Source: Oleiagrimonas sp035690885 (GTDB lineage Bacteria; Pseudomonadota; Gammaproteobacteria; Xanthomonadales; Rhodanobacteraceae). From it: DNA of 64,000 bases. Shown piece by piece: positions 1-7,725 of the stretch. Location: the NCBI GenBank assembly GCA_035690885.1, contig DASSKC010000060.1, positions 1 through 64,000 of the forward strand, read 5' to 3'. A program made the translations under genes and the position numbers. How positions within the stretch are numbered: position 1 is the stretch's first letter; every line of letters starts with the position of its first letter. The notes under the pieces were generated by a model, which worked only from the letters and a program-made list of their open reading frames with translations, did no database searches and had not been told where the DNA came from.

Positions 1-149
1 AACAGTTCGATATCGAACGCGGCGATGCCGTGGCTGACCGTTACCCACAAGATCCAGACCAGAAAACCCAGTCCGAACAGCGTGGCAACGCAACCCATCA
101 CCAACGCGATCGTGTTGCCGAGTTGACGGCGCAGGTACCGGTTGATCAT
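1..149 (-). CDS. pstA: Phosphate ABC transporter permease PstA (N-terminal part, cut by window edge)
   Basis: Only the first 49 codons are inside the window; the gene runs off the left edge. The start ATG (149-147) overlaps the TGA of the preceding permease gene as ATGA, so the two are translationally coupled. The visible protein begins MINRYLRRQLGN and then enters a hydrophobic segment, as expected for the first membrane helix of PstA. PstA and PstC form the inner-membrane channel of the high-affinity phosphate importer. The call rests mainly on position directly after pstC in a pstS-pstC-pstA order; the fragment alone is too short to prove the family. Confidence 0.85.
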   Translation of the reverse strand, partial: MINRYLRRQLGNTIALVMGCVATLFGLGFLVWILWVTVSHGIAAFDIEL

Positions 150-1120
150 GCCTTGCCCTCCCGGCGTTCCATCGAGCGCAGCATCAGGCGTGCGACCAGC
201 AGCACGATGAAGGTCACCACGAACAGCAGGAAGCCGAGCGCCATCAGCGCGGCGCGGTGGGTGCCGACGGCCTCGTTGAATTCGTTGGCGATGGCCGATG
301 AGATCGTGGTGCCGGGCATCAGCAGCGAGGCGTGGATGTCGAAGCTGTTGCCGAGCACGAAGGTGACGGCCATCGTCTCGCCCAAGGCGCGTCCGAGGCC
401 GAGGAAGATGCCGCCGACCACGGCCTGACGCGTGTACGGAAGCACGATGTGCCAGACCACTTCCCAGGTCGTCGAGCCGAGTGCGTAGGCCGACTCCTTC
501 AGTCGTGTCGGCACCGTCCGGAACACGTCGCGCATCACCGCGGCGATGAACGGAATGATCATGATCGCCAGCACGATGCCGGCGGTCAGCGTACCCAGTC
601 CGAGCGGTGGTCCGGAAAACAAGACGCCGATCAATGGCCAGGTGCCGATGTGGTCATTGAGCCACGGATCGACGTACTCGGCCATGAACGGCACCAGCAC
701 GAACAGGCCCCACATGCCGTAGATGATCGACGGGATGCCGGCCAGCAGTTCGATGGCCGTGCCGATCGGGCCACGCAGCCAGCGTGGTGCGATCTCGGTC
801 AGGAACAGGGCGATGCCGAAGCTGACCGGTACGGCGATCGCGATTGCGATCAACGAGGTCACCAGGGTGCCGTAGATCGGTGCCCATGCACCGTAGTCGT
901 CCTCGACCGGATTCCACGCCGAGCTGGTCAGGAAATCGAGCCCCTGACCGATGAGCACTTCGCGGCCGCCCCAGAACGTGGCCAGGGCGGCACCCAGCAA
1001 TGCTGCCAGCACCAGCAAGGCGCAGCCCATCAACAGGCGGCGGAACCAGCGGTCGTGGCGGGCGTCACGGCGGCGGCGCTGTTCGACGCTGTCGACGATG
1101 GGTGGAAACGTGGCGGCCAT
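146..1120 (-). CDS. pstC: Phosphate ABC transporter permease PstC
   Basis: This 324-residue protein is the PstC subunit of the Pst high-affinity phosphate importer in the inner membrane. It has a cytoplasmic N-terminal stretch, a first membrane helix near residues 30-50, and the typical permease core: a helix starting at the YGTLVTSLIAIAIAVPVSFG region, the GIPSIIYGMWGLFVLVPF segment, and the EMA-like loop GRALGETMAVTFVLGN that contacts the ATPase PstB. The length matches the family. The ATG at 1120 is the only good start. It follows pstS after a 204-base gap holding a strong hairpin and overlaps pstA by 4 bases (ATGA). Expression is expected to be phosphate-starvation induced through PhoB. 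Confidence 0.96.
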   Translation of the reverse strand: MAATFPPIVDSVEQRRRRDARHDRWFRRLLMGCALLVLAALLGAALATFWGGREVLIGQGLDFLTSSAWNPVEDDYGAWAPIYGTLVTSLIAIAIAVPVSFGIALFLTEIAPRWLRGPIGTAIELLAGIPSIIYGMWGLFVLVPFMAEYVDPWLNDHIGTWPLIGVLFSGPPLGLGTLTAGIVLAIMIIPFIAAVMRDVFRTVPTRLKESAYALGSTTWEVVWHIVLPYTRQAVVGGIFLGLGRALGETMAVTFVLGNSFDIHASLLMPGTTISSAIANEFNEAVGTHRAALMALGFLLFVVTFIVLLVARLMLRSMERREGKA

Positions 1121-1293
1121 GGCGTGAGATCGTGAATGTGTGAAGTGGCGTTCGTGTTTGCATCACTGCGGGGAAGGCTGCAACCCAGTCGGGGAGAGGT
1201 CGGACGCGGGGCAACATCCCGTGTGCGCCTGCGTCCAGCTACCTGAGTTCCAGCCTTCCCGGCAATGATGCGTCGATGCCGTCGCGGGGGAGA

Positions 1294-1317
1294 GCGGAGG
1301 CCCGGGCGGGCCTCCGC
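1294..1317 (-). terminator. Intercistronic hairpin just after pstS (attenuator or mRNA stabiliser)
   Basis: A perfect 10-bp inverted repeat (1294-1303 with 1308-1317, loop GGGC) starts 8 bases after the pstS stop. In the direction of transcription it is not followed by a T run, so it is unlikely to be a full intrinsic terminator. A hairpin here is commonly what keeps the binding-protein mRNA more abundant than that of the permeases; that role is inferred. Confidence 0.6.
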
Positions 1318-1324
1318 CAACCGG

Positions 1325-2344
1325 TCAGTTTTCGAACTGCTTGTCCCAGTATTTTTCGATGCGCTTGACCAGCGAATCGGGCAGCGGCACGTAGTCGAGT
1401 GCGGCGGCTTGCTGCTGGCCGTTTTCGAGCGACCATTCGAAGAAGTCCAGCGCCGCGTCCGAGCGCTTCTCGTGCGTGGACTGCTTGGGCATGATCACCC
1501 AGGTGGTGGCCGTGATCGGCCAGGCCCTGGCGCCCTTGGCGTTGGTCATGATGAGGTTGAAGTCTTTCGCGCTGGCCCAGTCGGCCGTCGCCGCGGCGGC
1601 CTGGAAACTGCCGGCGCCCGGGTCGACGACCTTGCCGGCGGCATTCTTCAGCTTGCTCCACGCGATGTGGTTGGTCAGTGCGTAGGCGTATTCGACGTAG
1701 CCGATCGCGCCGTCCATCTGCTTGACGTAGGCGGCCACGCCCTCGTTGCCCTTGCCGCCGATGCCGGTCGGCCAGTCGACCGCCGTGCCTTCACCCACGC
1801 TGGACTTCCATGCCGGGCTGACCTTGGACAGGTAGTTGGTGAAGTTGAACGAGGTGCCCGAGCCGTCCGAGCGATGCACCACGATGATGCGCTGGTCGGG
1901 CAGCGTCACGGACGGGTTGAGCCTGGCGATGGCCGCGTCGTTCCAGCGCGTGATTTCGCCCAGGAAGATCTTCGCCAGCGTCGGACCGTCGAGGACCAAC
2001 TCACCCGGCTGCATGCCCTCGACATTGAGGATCGGCACGATGCCGCCGATCACGATCGGGAACTGGCCCATGCCGTACTTGTCCAGATTCTGTGCCGACA
2101 TCGGCTTGTCCGAGGCACCGAAGTCGACCGTGCCGGCCTTGATCTGCGCGATGCCGCCGCTGGAGCCGATGGACTGGTAGTTGATGTGATCGCCGGTCTT
2201 GGCGGCATAGGTGGCCGACCATTTGGACATGACCGGATACACGAAACTGGAACCGGCGCCGGTGACATCGGTGGCGCTCGCACTCATGCAGAACACCGAG
2301 GCGGCAATGGCGACGGCGAGGCGTGTTGTGAACGGCTTGGACAT
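1325..2344 (-). CDS. pstS: Periplasmic phosphate-binding protein PstS
   Basis: A 339-residue periplasmic binding protein that captures phosphate for the PstCAB permease. It carries a clear signal peptide (about residues 1-24, cleavage after CMSASA) followed by TDVTGAGSSFVYPVMSKW, the hallmark start of mature PstS with the phosphate-contacting GAGSSF loop. Further binding motifs are SSGGIAQIKAG with FGASDKPM, and HRSDGSGTSFNFTNYL. The length matches the family. It lies upstream of pstC and pstA on the same strand and is divergent from the phosphate-type porin. A weak Pho-box-like sequence lies at 2428-2445 on this strand, about 85 bases before the start. Confidence 0.97.
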   Translation of the reverse strand: MSKPFTTRLAVAIAASVFCMSASATDVTGAGSSFVYPVMSKWSATYAAKTGDHINYQSIGSSGGIAQIKAGTVDFGASDKPMSAQNLDKYGMGQFPIVIGGIVPILNVEGMQPGELVLDGPTLAKIFLGEITRWNDAAIARLNPSVTLPDQRIIVVHRSDGSGTSFNFTNYLSKVSPAWKSSVGEGTAVDWPTGIGGKGNEGVAAYVKQMDGAIGYVEYAYALTNHIAWSKLKNAAGKVVDPGAGSFQAAAATADWASAKDFNLIMTNAKGARAWPITATTWVIMPKQSTHEKRSDAALDFFEWSLENGQQQAAALDYVPLPDSLVKRIEKYWDKQFEN

Positions 2345-2427
2345 GGGCTGATCCTCGAATGATGACGAATGGTTGATGTGTTCGCCGCCATTGAAGGCGT
2401 TTCCTGTTGCCGTTTTGTGAGAGCGAT

Positions 2428-2445
2428 ATTGCAGTTGCGTGACAC
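2428..2445 (-). promoter_or_regulatory. Weak candidate Pho box upstream of pstS
   Basis: On the minus strand this reads GTGTCAC-GCAA-CTGCAAT. Against the PhoB consensus CTGTCAT-N4-CTGTCAT it matches 5 of 7 in each half-site with the correct 4-base spacer. It is the best minus-strand match between pstS and the porin, but it is weak and may be chance; the neighbouring plus-strand site could serve both genes. Confidence 0.35.
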
Positions 2446-2473
2446 GTCATGCATGGTTCATGCACGTGTCGTT

Positions 2474-2491
2474 CTGTCATCGAATCGTCAT
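2474..2491 (+). promoter_or_regulatory. Pho box (PhoB operator) upstream of the porin gene
   Basis: The plus strand reads CTGTCAT-CGAA-TCGTCAT, a perfect first half-site and a 5/7 second half-site with the canonical 4-base spacer. It ends 68 bases before the porin start codon and also lies 130 bases upstream of pstS, so PhoB bound here could act on either gene. Confidence 0.65.
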
Positions 2492-2559
2492 CGGCGTGGA
2501 ACATGTCGGTCATGAAAGGTGCGCATGGTGGAGCGGTCTTTTCCTTCCGGAGTCCATTC

Positions 2560-3609
2560 ATGCCCCGCAAACTTGTCACCACCGCTGTGGCCGCCGCGCT
2601 CGGTTTGTCCGCTGTCACTGCCCAGGCCGCACCTGGCGACACCACCATCCACGGCAAGATGTACGTCGACCTGACGCACATCGATCAAAGCCACAGCGAC
2701 ACGGGTGATACCGATGCGTCAGGCACGGGTTTCGATGCCAAGCGCTTCTACTTCACCGTCAAGCACCAGCTCGATCCAGTCTGGTCACTGCGACTGACCA
2801 CCGACTTCAACTACGTGCGCAACGACGGGCAGACCAACCTGTACGTCAAGAAGGCCTATGTGCAAGGTCATTTCTCCGACGCGGCGGTGTTGCGCATCGG
2901 TTCGGCCGGCACGCCGTGGATTGGCCTGTCCGAGGATTACTACGGCTTCCGTTACGTCGAAAAGGTACTGGTCGATCGCCTCGACTATGGCAGCTCGGCG
3001 GACTGGGGCGTGCACATGGGTGGAAAGCTCGGTGCAAACCGGCAGTTCAATTACGCCGTGTCGGTCATCAACGGCGCCGGCTACAAGCACGCCACGCGTG
3101 GCAAGGGCATGGATGTGGCCGCACGCATAGGCTATGTGCCCATCGATGGCATGATCATCGCGCTCGGCGGGTACTCCGGCACGCTCGGCAAGGAGACCGA
3201 AAACACCCCCGCCGCACACACGGCCAAACGCGCCGACCTGATGATCGCCTACGCCAGCGACGCGTTCCGCGTCGGCGCCGAATACTTCCGTGCCAACGAC
3301 TGGAACGCCGTACTGTCACCGACCAGCGACACCTCCAGCGGCTGGTCGGTGTGGGGCAGTGCCGCGTTGAGCGAAACCATCAGCGTGTTCGCGCGTTACG
3401 ATCAGGCCGACCTCAGCAAGGACATCGACCCGCAAGCACAAGACACCTACTACAACGTCGGCATGCAGTTCCAGGTTATCGACGGCTTCAAGCTGGCTGC
3501 CGTGTACAAGCACGAAAAGCGCGAGGGCAGCGTGGCCACTCCCGTGCCGCCACACGTCGCCAACCTGACCACCAACGAGTTTGGTTTGTGGGGCGAGATC
3601 AAGTTCTGA
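2560..3609 (+). CDS. Outer-membrane porin of the OprO/OprP (phosphate/polyphosphate) type
   Basis: A 349-residue exported protein with signal peptide MPRKLVTTAVAAALGLSAV (cleaved near TAQA) and a mature part of alternating beta-strands ending in aromatic residues, closing with GLWGEIKF; the terminal Phe is typical of outer-membrane beta-barrels. It resembles the Porin_O_P family. The start at 2560 is chosen because it opens the signal peptide and has a GGAG ribosome-binding site; an upstream in-frame ATG at 2449 would place the Pho box inside the gene. The gene is divergent from pstS and preceded by a Pho box, so a role in phosphate or polyphosphate uptake under starvation is likely. Substrate specificity cannot be read from the sequence. 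Confidence 0.8.
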   Translation: MPRKLVTTAVAAALGLSAVTAQAAPGDTTIHGKMYVDLTHIDQSHSDTGDTDASGTGFDAKRFYFTVKHQLDPVWSLRLTTDFNYVRNDGQTNLYVKKAYVQGHFSDAAVLRIGSAGTPWIGLSEDYYGFRYVEKVLVDRLDYGSSADWGVHMGGKLGANRQFNYAVSVINGAGYKHATRGKGMDVAARIGYVPIDGMIIALGGYSGTLGKETENTPAAHTAKRADLMIAYASDAFRVGAEYFRANDWNAVLSPTSDTSSGWSVWGSAALSETISVFARYDQADLSKDIDPQAQDTYYNVGMQFQVIDGFKLAAVYKHEKREGSVATPVPPHVANLTTNEFGLWGEIKF

Positions 3610-3625
3610 CGAGATGCCGGCGTGG

Positions 3626-3663
3626 TACCCAGGCACGAATGCAGCGTGGTTCGTGCCTGGGTA
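3626..3663. terminator. Bidirectional hairpin between the convergent porin and phoR genes
   Basis: A perfect 14-bp inverted repeat (3626-3639 with 3650-3663, 10-base loop) sits between two converging genes. No long T tract follows on either strand. Confidence 0.6.
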
Positions 3664-3719
3664 TCGGCTGTCTGATGATCGGCCCGTGACCATGTAATGG
3701 CACGCGGCGTGATGCGCGG

Positions 3720-4772
3720 TTATTCCACCGCGTGCTGCTCGGGGCCGAGCAGGCGCGAGGTATCGAATACGCAGCTGAAGACCGAGCCTTTGCCGGATTC
3801 GCTGCGGATGTCCAGTTGCGCCTGATGCAGGTTCAATACGTGCTTGACGATGGACAGCCCGAGGCCGGTACCGCCCTTGTCGCGTGAGCGACTGGACGAC
3901 ACGCGGTAGAAGCGTTCGCTGAGTCGGGCCAGGTGTTGCCTCGGAATGCCGTAGCCGGTGTCGGTCACCGAGTAGGTGGCGCCATTGATCGTGCGCTTCC
4001 AGCGAATGGTGATGCTGCCGCCATCGGGGGTGTAGCGCACGGCATTGCTGACCAGGTTGGAAAACGCGCTGTGCAGGTCGCGTGGCGAGCCGCGCAGGTC
4101 GGCGTCGCTGTCGACGGCCAGCGCAATCCGGTGGCGACCCTGACTGAGCGCCTCGGCTTCCTTGCGCAATGCGATGAGCATGTCGCCCATGTCGACGCGC
4201 TCGTCCGGCAGGTGGCGCTGGGTTTCCAGACGTGACAGCGTCAGCAGGTCTTCGACGATCTGCCCCATGCGACGTGATTGCGCGCGCATTTCCTCCAGCG
4301 CGGGCGCGAGGTCCGGCATGTCGCCGGCGTCGAACAGTTCCAGGTAGCCGTGGATGACGGTCAACGGCGTGCGCAGTTCGTGCGAGACGTTGGCGACGAA
4401 GTCGCGGCGAACTTTTTCCAGGCGGCTCAGATGACTGATGTCGCGGGCCAGCAGGACACGCAGATCGTCGCCGAATGGCCGCACGGTAATGCTCAGGTGG
4501 CGCTCCGGATCGGTCGGCGAAGGCACGTCTTCGGGTGGCTCGGTGCCACTGTCTTGCAGCCACTGGCCGAGCGGGTTGTCGCCCATGCGCTCGACCAAGG
4601 CCACGCCGAGGTCGCGGCGACGGTCGATGCCGAGCAGCTGCATGGCGGCCGGGTTGGCCCAGCGGATGCGATCGTCGCGGTCGAGCATGACCACGGCATC
4701 CGGCAACGTGGCGACCGTTTCACGCAGGTGACGGATCTGCGCCAGCAGGCGTTGCTCGCGGGTGTGTTTCAC
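3720..4772 (-). CDS. phoR: Phosphate regulon sensor histidine kinase PhoR, apparently soluble
   Basis: A 350-residue sensor kinase pairing with PhoB. A PAS domain spans about residues 17-110 (TLPDAVVMLDRDDRIRWANP), followed by the dimerisation/phospho-acceptor helix NVSHELRTPLTVIHGYLE with the phosphorylated His at residue 131, the N box SNLVSNAVRYTPDGG, the DTGYGIP G1 box and GGTGLGLSIVKHV G2 box. PhoR of relatives usually starts with one or two membrane helices and is about 430 residues; here the protein begins directly before the PAS domain with a charged stretch and shows no membrane segment. The start is GTG at 4772, overlapping the phoB stop codon (GTGA), which fixes it well. Confidence 0.93.
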   Translation of the reverse strand: MKHTREQRLLAQIRHLRETVATLPDAVVMLDRDDRIRWANPAAMQLLGIDRRRDLGVALVERMGDNPLGQWLQDSGTEPPEDVPSPTDPERHLSITVRPFGDDLRVLLARDISHLSRLEKVRRDFVANVSHELRTPLTVIHGYLELFDAGDMPDLAPALEEMRAQSRRMGQIVEDLLTLSRLETQRHLPDERVDMGDMLIALRKEAEALSQGRHRIALAVDSDADLRGSPRDLHSAFSNLVSNAVRYTPDGGSITIRWKRTINGATYSVTDTGYGIPRQHLARLSERFYRVSSSRSRDKGGTGLGLSIVKHVLNLHQAQLDIRSESGKGSVFSCVFDTSRLLGPEQHAVE

Positions 4773-5458
4773 GACTGCGCCGAGAAGCGGTAGCCGGCGC
4801 CGCGCACGGTCTGGATCAGGGCCGCCAGTCCGGGTTCTTCAAGGGCCTTGCGCAGGCGCCGGATGTGCACGTCCACGGTGCGCTCCTCCACGTACACGCT
4901 GCCGCCCCAGACCCGGTCCAGCAACTGCGAGCGCGAGTACACGCGATCGACATGGGTCATGAAAAAGTGCAGCAGGCGGTATTCGGTCGGGCCCAGCGTG
5001 ACGGGTTCACCGTGCGCGCTGACGCGGTGCGCGGCGCTGTCCAGGGCCAGGCCGCCGATTTCCAGCGTGCCGGTACCATCATCGCCGTGGCTGCGCCGCA
5101 GCACGGCCTTGACCCGCGCGATCAGCTCGCGGGTGGAGAACGGCTTGACCACGTAATCGTCGACACCAGCTTCCAGGCCGCTGACGCGATCCATCTCCTC
5201 GCCGCGCGCGGTGAGCATGATGATGGGAATGTCGCGCGTGGCGTCTTCGCGGGTCAGGCGACGCGCCAGTGCCAGTCCACTGGTGCCGGGCAGCATCCAG
5301 TCGAGCAGGATCAGGTCCGGCGCCTGGTCGGCGATGGCCAGTTGCGCGCTTTTGGCATCCTCGGCGTGCATCGGCAGCATGTCGGCCTTGCGCAGGGCAA
5401 AGGCCACCATTTCGCGGATCGATGCTTCGTCTTCGACAATCAGTATGCGTTTTTGCAT
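4769..5458 (-). CDS. phoB: Phosphate regulon response regulator PhoB
   Basis: A 229-residue OmpR-family activator of phosphate-starvation genes. The receiver domain carries the acidic pair in ILIVEDE, the phospho-acceptor Asp53 in LLDWMLPG, and Lys in YVVKPF; the C-terminal winged helix ends in RTVDVHIRRLRKALE and VRGAGYRFS. The start at 5458 (MQKRILIVEDE) gives the usual length and has AAGG before it; the frame stays open further upstream but that extension is not homologous. A Pho box lies 43 bases upstream, so the gene is probably autoregulated. It overlaps phoR by 4 bases. Confidence 0.97.
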   Translation of the reverse strand: MQKRILIVEDEASIREMVAFALRKADMLPMHAEDAKSAQLAIADQAPDLILLDWMLPGTSGLALARRLTREDATRDIPIIMLTARGEEMDRVSGLEAGVDDYVVKPFSTRELIARVKAVLRRSHGDDGTGTLEIGGLALDSAAHRVSAHGEPVTLGPTEYRLLHFFMTHVDRVYSRSQLLDRVWGGSVYVEERTVDVHIRRLRKALEEPGLAALIQTVRGAGYRFSAQS

Positions 5459-5500
5459 GGGCTTGCCTTGTGGCGATGACGCTGATTGCACTACAAGCGT

Positions 5501-5518
5501 GTTACAGGGCCATGACAG
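5501..5518 (-). promoter_or_regulatory. Near-perfect Pho box upstream of phoB
   Basis: The minus strand reads CTGTCAT-GGCC-CTGTAAC, matching the consensus CTGTCAT-N4-CTGT(A/C)A(C/T) at every defined position outside the spacer. It lies 43-60 bases before the phoB start codon, the right place for autoactivation, and just after the rnt stop codon. Confidence 0.85.
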
Positions 5519-5532
5519 CGCATGTCGCCGGT

Positions 5533-6186
5533 TCAGTCCACCGCCATGCCGCGGTGGACCCGTTCGAAGTCCAGCAGTTCCTTCCAGCGGTTGACGATCA
5601 GACAAAACAGTTGTGCCGTGCGTTCGGCGTCATAGACGGCCGAATGCGCTTCGTGGGCGTCAAAATCGAGGCCCGCCGCCGACACGGCCTTGCTCAAGAC
5701 GGTCTGGCCGACGGCCAGGCCCGCCAGCGACACGGTATCGAAACAGCTGAACGGATGAAACGGATTGCGCTTGTGCGCACAACGGCGCACGGCGGCATTG
5801 ATGAACGACAGGTCGAATGCGGCATTGTGGCCGACCAGGATCGCGCGCTGGCAGTTGGCGGCACGCACCGCTTTGCGTACGGCGCTGAAGATGTGGTTCA
5901 AGGCCTCGCGTTCTGGCCGCGCGCCGCGCAACGGACTGTCCGGATCGATGCCGGTGATTTCCAGCGAGCGTGGGTCGATCTCGGCACCGTCGAAGGCTTC
6001 CACTTGCGTCGAAACCGCCGGTTCGGGATGCACCCAGCCGTTGTCGTCCATGCAGATGGGCAAGGCAGCGATCTCAAGCAGTGCATTGCGCTCGGGATCA
6101 AAGCCGCCGGTTTCCACGTCCACCACCACGGGAAGGAATCCACGGAAACGATCAACCATGAGGGTGGATTGAAGGGTTTCGATCAT
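5533..6186 (-). CDS. rnt: Ribonuclease T (DEDD 3'-5' exoribonuclease)
   Basis: A 217-residue exonuclease that trims the CCA end of tRNAs and matures 3' ends of stable RNAs. It shows the DEDD motifs: ExoI in LPVVVDVETGGFD, ExoII in ILVGHNAAFDLSFINAAVRR, and ExoIII in HSAVYDAERTAQLF. Length is normal for RNase T. The start at 6186 (MIETLQ) is preferred; a second ATG at 6159 (MVDRFRGF) begins nearer the conserved core and neither has a strong ribosome-binding site. The frame upstream of 6186 crosses a G-rich intergenic repeat and is not coding. Confidence 0.94.
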   Translation of the reverse strand: MIETLQSTLMVDRFRGFLPVVVDVETGGFDPERNALLEIAALPICMDDNGWVHPEPAVSTQVEAFDGAEIDPRSLEITGIDPDSPLRGARPEREALNHIFSAVRKAVRAANCQRAILVGHNAAFDLSFINAAVRRCAHKRNPFHPFSCFDTVSLAGLAVGQTVLSKAVSAAGLDFDAHEAHSAVYDAERTAQLFCLIVNRWKELLDFERVHRGMAVD

Positions 6187-6226
6187 GGGCGTGAGGATAC
6201 AGGATGGGGGAAGAGCTGGGGTCAGG

Positions 6227-6365
6227 GACGAGGGGCTAGGGACGAGGGGCGAGGGGCGTGGCTTTTTGCTTCGTCTTGCACCGGCAATGCGTTTCTTGCA
6301 ATCCTCTGAAACAACCAACCATCGGGAAGGCACAATCACGCGCCCCTAGCCCCTAGCCCCTCGTC
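6227..6365. repeat. G/C-rich inverted repeat flanking the rnt-nth gap
   Basis: The 15-base word GACGAGGGGCTAGGG at 6227-6241 recurs inverted at 6351-6365. Each copy sits in a partly repetitive run built on AGGGGC and CTAGGG units. The right copy overlaps the 3' end of nth and supplies its stop codon. The 166-base gap between nth and rnt otherwise holds no gene. Confidence 0.55.
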
Positions 6366-6988
6366 TTGCCCTTGTACCGACACAAATCGGCAATGATGCA
6401 GTCCGGGCAGTGCGGCTTGCGTGCGGTGCATACGTAGCGTCCGTGCAGGATCAGCCAGTGATGTGCATCACGGCGGAAGGCATCGGGAACGACCTTGATC
6501 AGTTTGTCTTCGACCGCGCGTACGGTCTTGCCGGGCGCCAGGCCCGTGCGGTTGGAGACGCGGAAAATGTGCGTGTCCACGGCGATGGTCGGTTCGCCGA
6601 AGGCGGTGTTGAGCACCACATTGGCCGTCTTGCGGCCGACGCCGGGAAGCGCTTCCAGTTCCTTGCGCGTGCGTGGAATGTCGCCGTCGTAGTCATCGAC
6701 CAGGATGCGGCAGGTGGCGATGACATTCCTGGCCTTGTTGTTGTACAGGCCGATGGTGTTGATGTAGCGCTTGAGGCCATCTTCGCCAAGATCGAGGATG
6801 GCTTGCGCCGTGCCGGCCACCGGAAACAATCTGCGCGTGGCCTTGTTGACGCCAACATCGGTGGCTTGTGCGGACAGCGTGACCGCAACCAGCAGCTGGA
6901 ACGGTGTGTCGAATTCCAGCTCGGTGGTCGGAGCAGGATTGAACTCGCGCAGGCGCGTGAACATCTCGACGACGTCGGTTTTCTTCAT
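6353..6988 (-). CDS. nth: Endonuclease III (DNA glycosylase/AP lyase)
   Basis: A 211-residue base-excision repair enzyme that removes oxidised pyrimidines and nicks the abasic site. The helix-hairpin-helix reads LPGVGRKTANVVL with catalytic Lys120; the second catalytic residue is Asp138 in AVDTHIFR. The C-terminal [4Fe-4S] site is intact, Cys187-X6-Cys-X2-Cys-X5-Cys203. Length and residue numbering equal the E. coli enzyme. Its start ATG overlaps the stop of rnfB (ATGA). The last codons and stop lie in an intergenic repeat. Confidence 0.97.
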   Translation of the reverse strand: MKKTDVVEMFTRLREFNPAPTTELEFDTPFQLLVAVTLSAQATDVGVNKATRRLFPVAGTAQAILDLGEDGLKRYINTIGLYNNKARNVIATCRILVDDYDGDIPRTRKELEALPGVGRKTANVVLNTAFGEPTIAVDTHIFRVSNRTGLAPGKTVRAVEDKLIKVVPDAFRRDAHHWLILHGRYVCTARKPHCPDCIIADLCRYKGKTRG

Positions 6989-7647
6989 GAGGGCGAGTTC
7001 TTTTGTTTGGCGCGTTTGGCGCGGGCCCGTTCGATGGCGGCTTGCACCGAGCTGCGGCTCAGCGGCGCGCTGACCACATCCTTGCCGGTCGGCTGATGCA
7101 TGGCGGCTTTGCGTGCGGCCAGTTGCGCTTCGCGCTCGTTGCGTTCACGCGCCAGGCGTGTTTCGCGCTGCCGGAAGTGCCGGCGCGCTGCATCGGCGTG
7201 GCGCTGGTCCTGCTGCGCTGCGGGCATGGGGTCGAGCACGATGCAGTCGACGGGGCAGGCCGGCACGCACAACTCGCATCCCGTGCAGCGATCGTCGATG
7301 ACGGTATGCATGCGCTTGCCGGCACCGACGATCGCGTCGACCGGGCATGCCTGGATGCACTTGGTGCAGCCGATGCAGTCCGGTTCGATGATGCGCGCCA
7401 ACGTGCGTGGCTTCTCGACGCCGTTATCGGGGTTGAGTGGCTTGGGTCGGCGTTCCAGCAGTGCCGCCAGTTGCTCGATGCCTGCCTGGCCGCCGGGCGG
7501 ACACTGGTTGATGTCCGCGCTGCCCGCCGCGATGGCCTCGGCGTATGGACGGCAACCGTGGTAGCCGCATTGCTCGCATTGGGTCTGCGGCAGTACGGCG
7601 TCGATGCGGTCGACCAGCGATGGCGTGGGGGCGGGACTGTCGGTCAT
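6985..7647 (-). CDS. rnfB: RnfB/RsxB-type iron-sulfur electron-transfer protein
   Basis: A 220-residue protein with the Rnf-type N-terminal iron-sulfur motif (C-X2-C-X4-C with a distal Cys: QCEQCGYHGCRPYAEAI ... NQCPPGG) followed by two ferredoxin [4Fe-4S] motifs, CIGCTKCIQACPVDAI and CTGCELCVPACPVDCI. The C-terminal third is a charged, coiled-coil-like tail. The start at 7647 (MTDSPAP) is preferred; the longer open frame is not conserved. Unlike E. coli RsxB there is no hydrophobic N-terminal anchor, and no other rnf genes are nearby. It is coupled to nth by ATGA, as in other xanthomonads, so it may donate electrons to another partner; that is inference. Confidence 0.85.
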   Translation of the reverse strand: MTDSPAPTPSLVDRIDAVLPQTQCEQCGYHGCRPYAEAIAAGSADINQCPPGGQAGIEQLAALLERRPKPLNPDNGVEKPRTLARIIEPDCIGCTKCIQACPVDAIVGAGKRMHTVIDDRCTGCELCVPACPVDCIVLDPMPAAQQDQRHADAARRHFRQRETRLARERNEREAQLAARKAAMHQPTGKDVVSAPLSRSSVQAAIERARAKRAKQKNSPS

Positions 7648-7725
7648 GGCGCAAAGCGTGGGTGAAGCCGCTATTGTAGCGGTTGTGTGGCCATAGCCAC
7701 TTGTACTTGGCACAGGAGAGCGAAC

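Noticed and set aside
2449..2559. Upstream ATG start for the porin
   Set aside because: It would put the Pho box in the coding region and bury the signal peptide; ATG 2560 has its own GGAG site.
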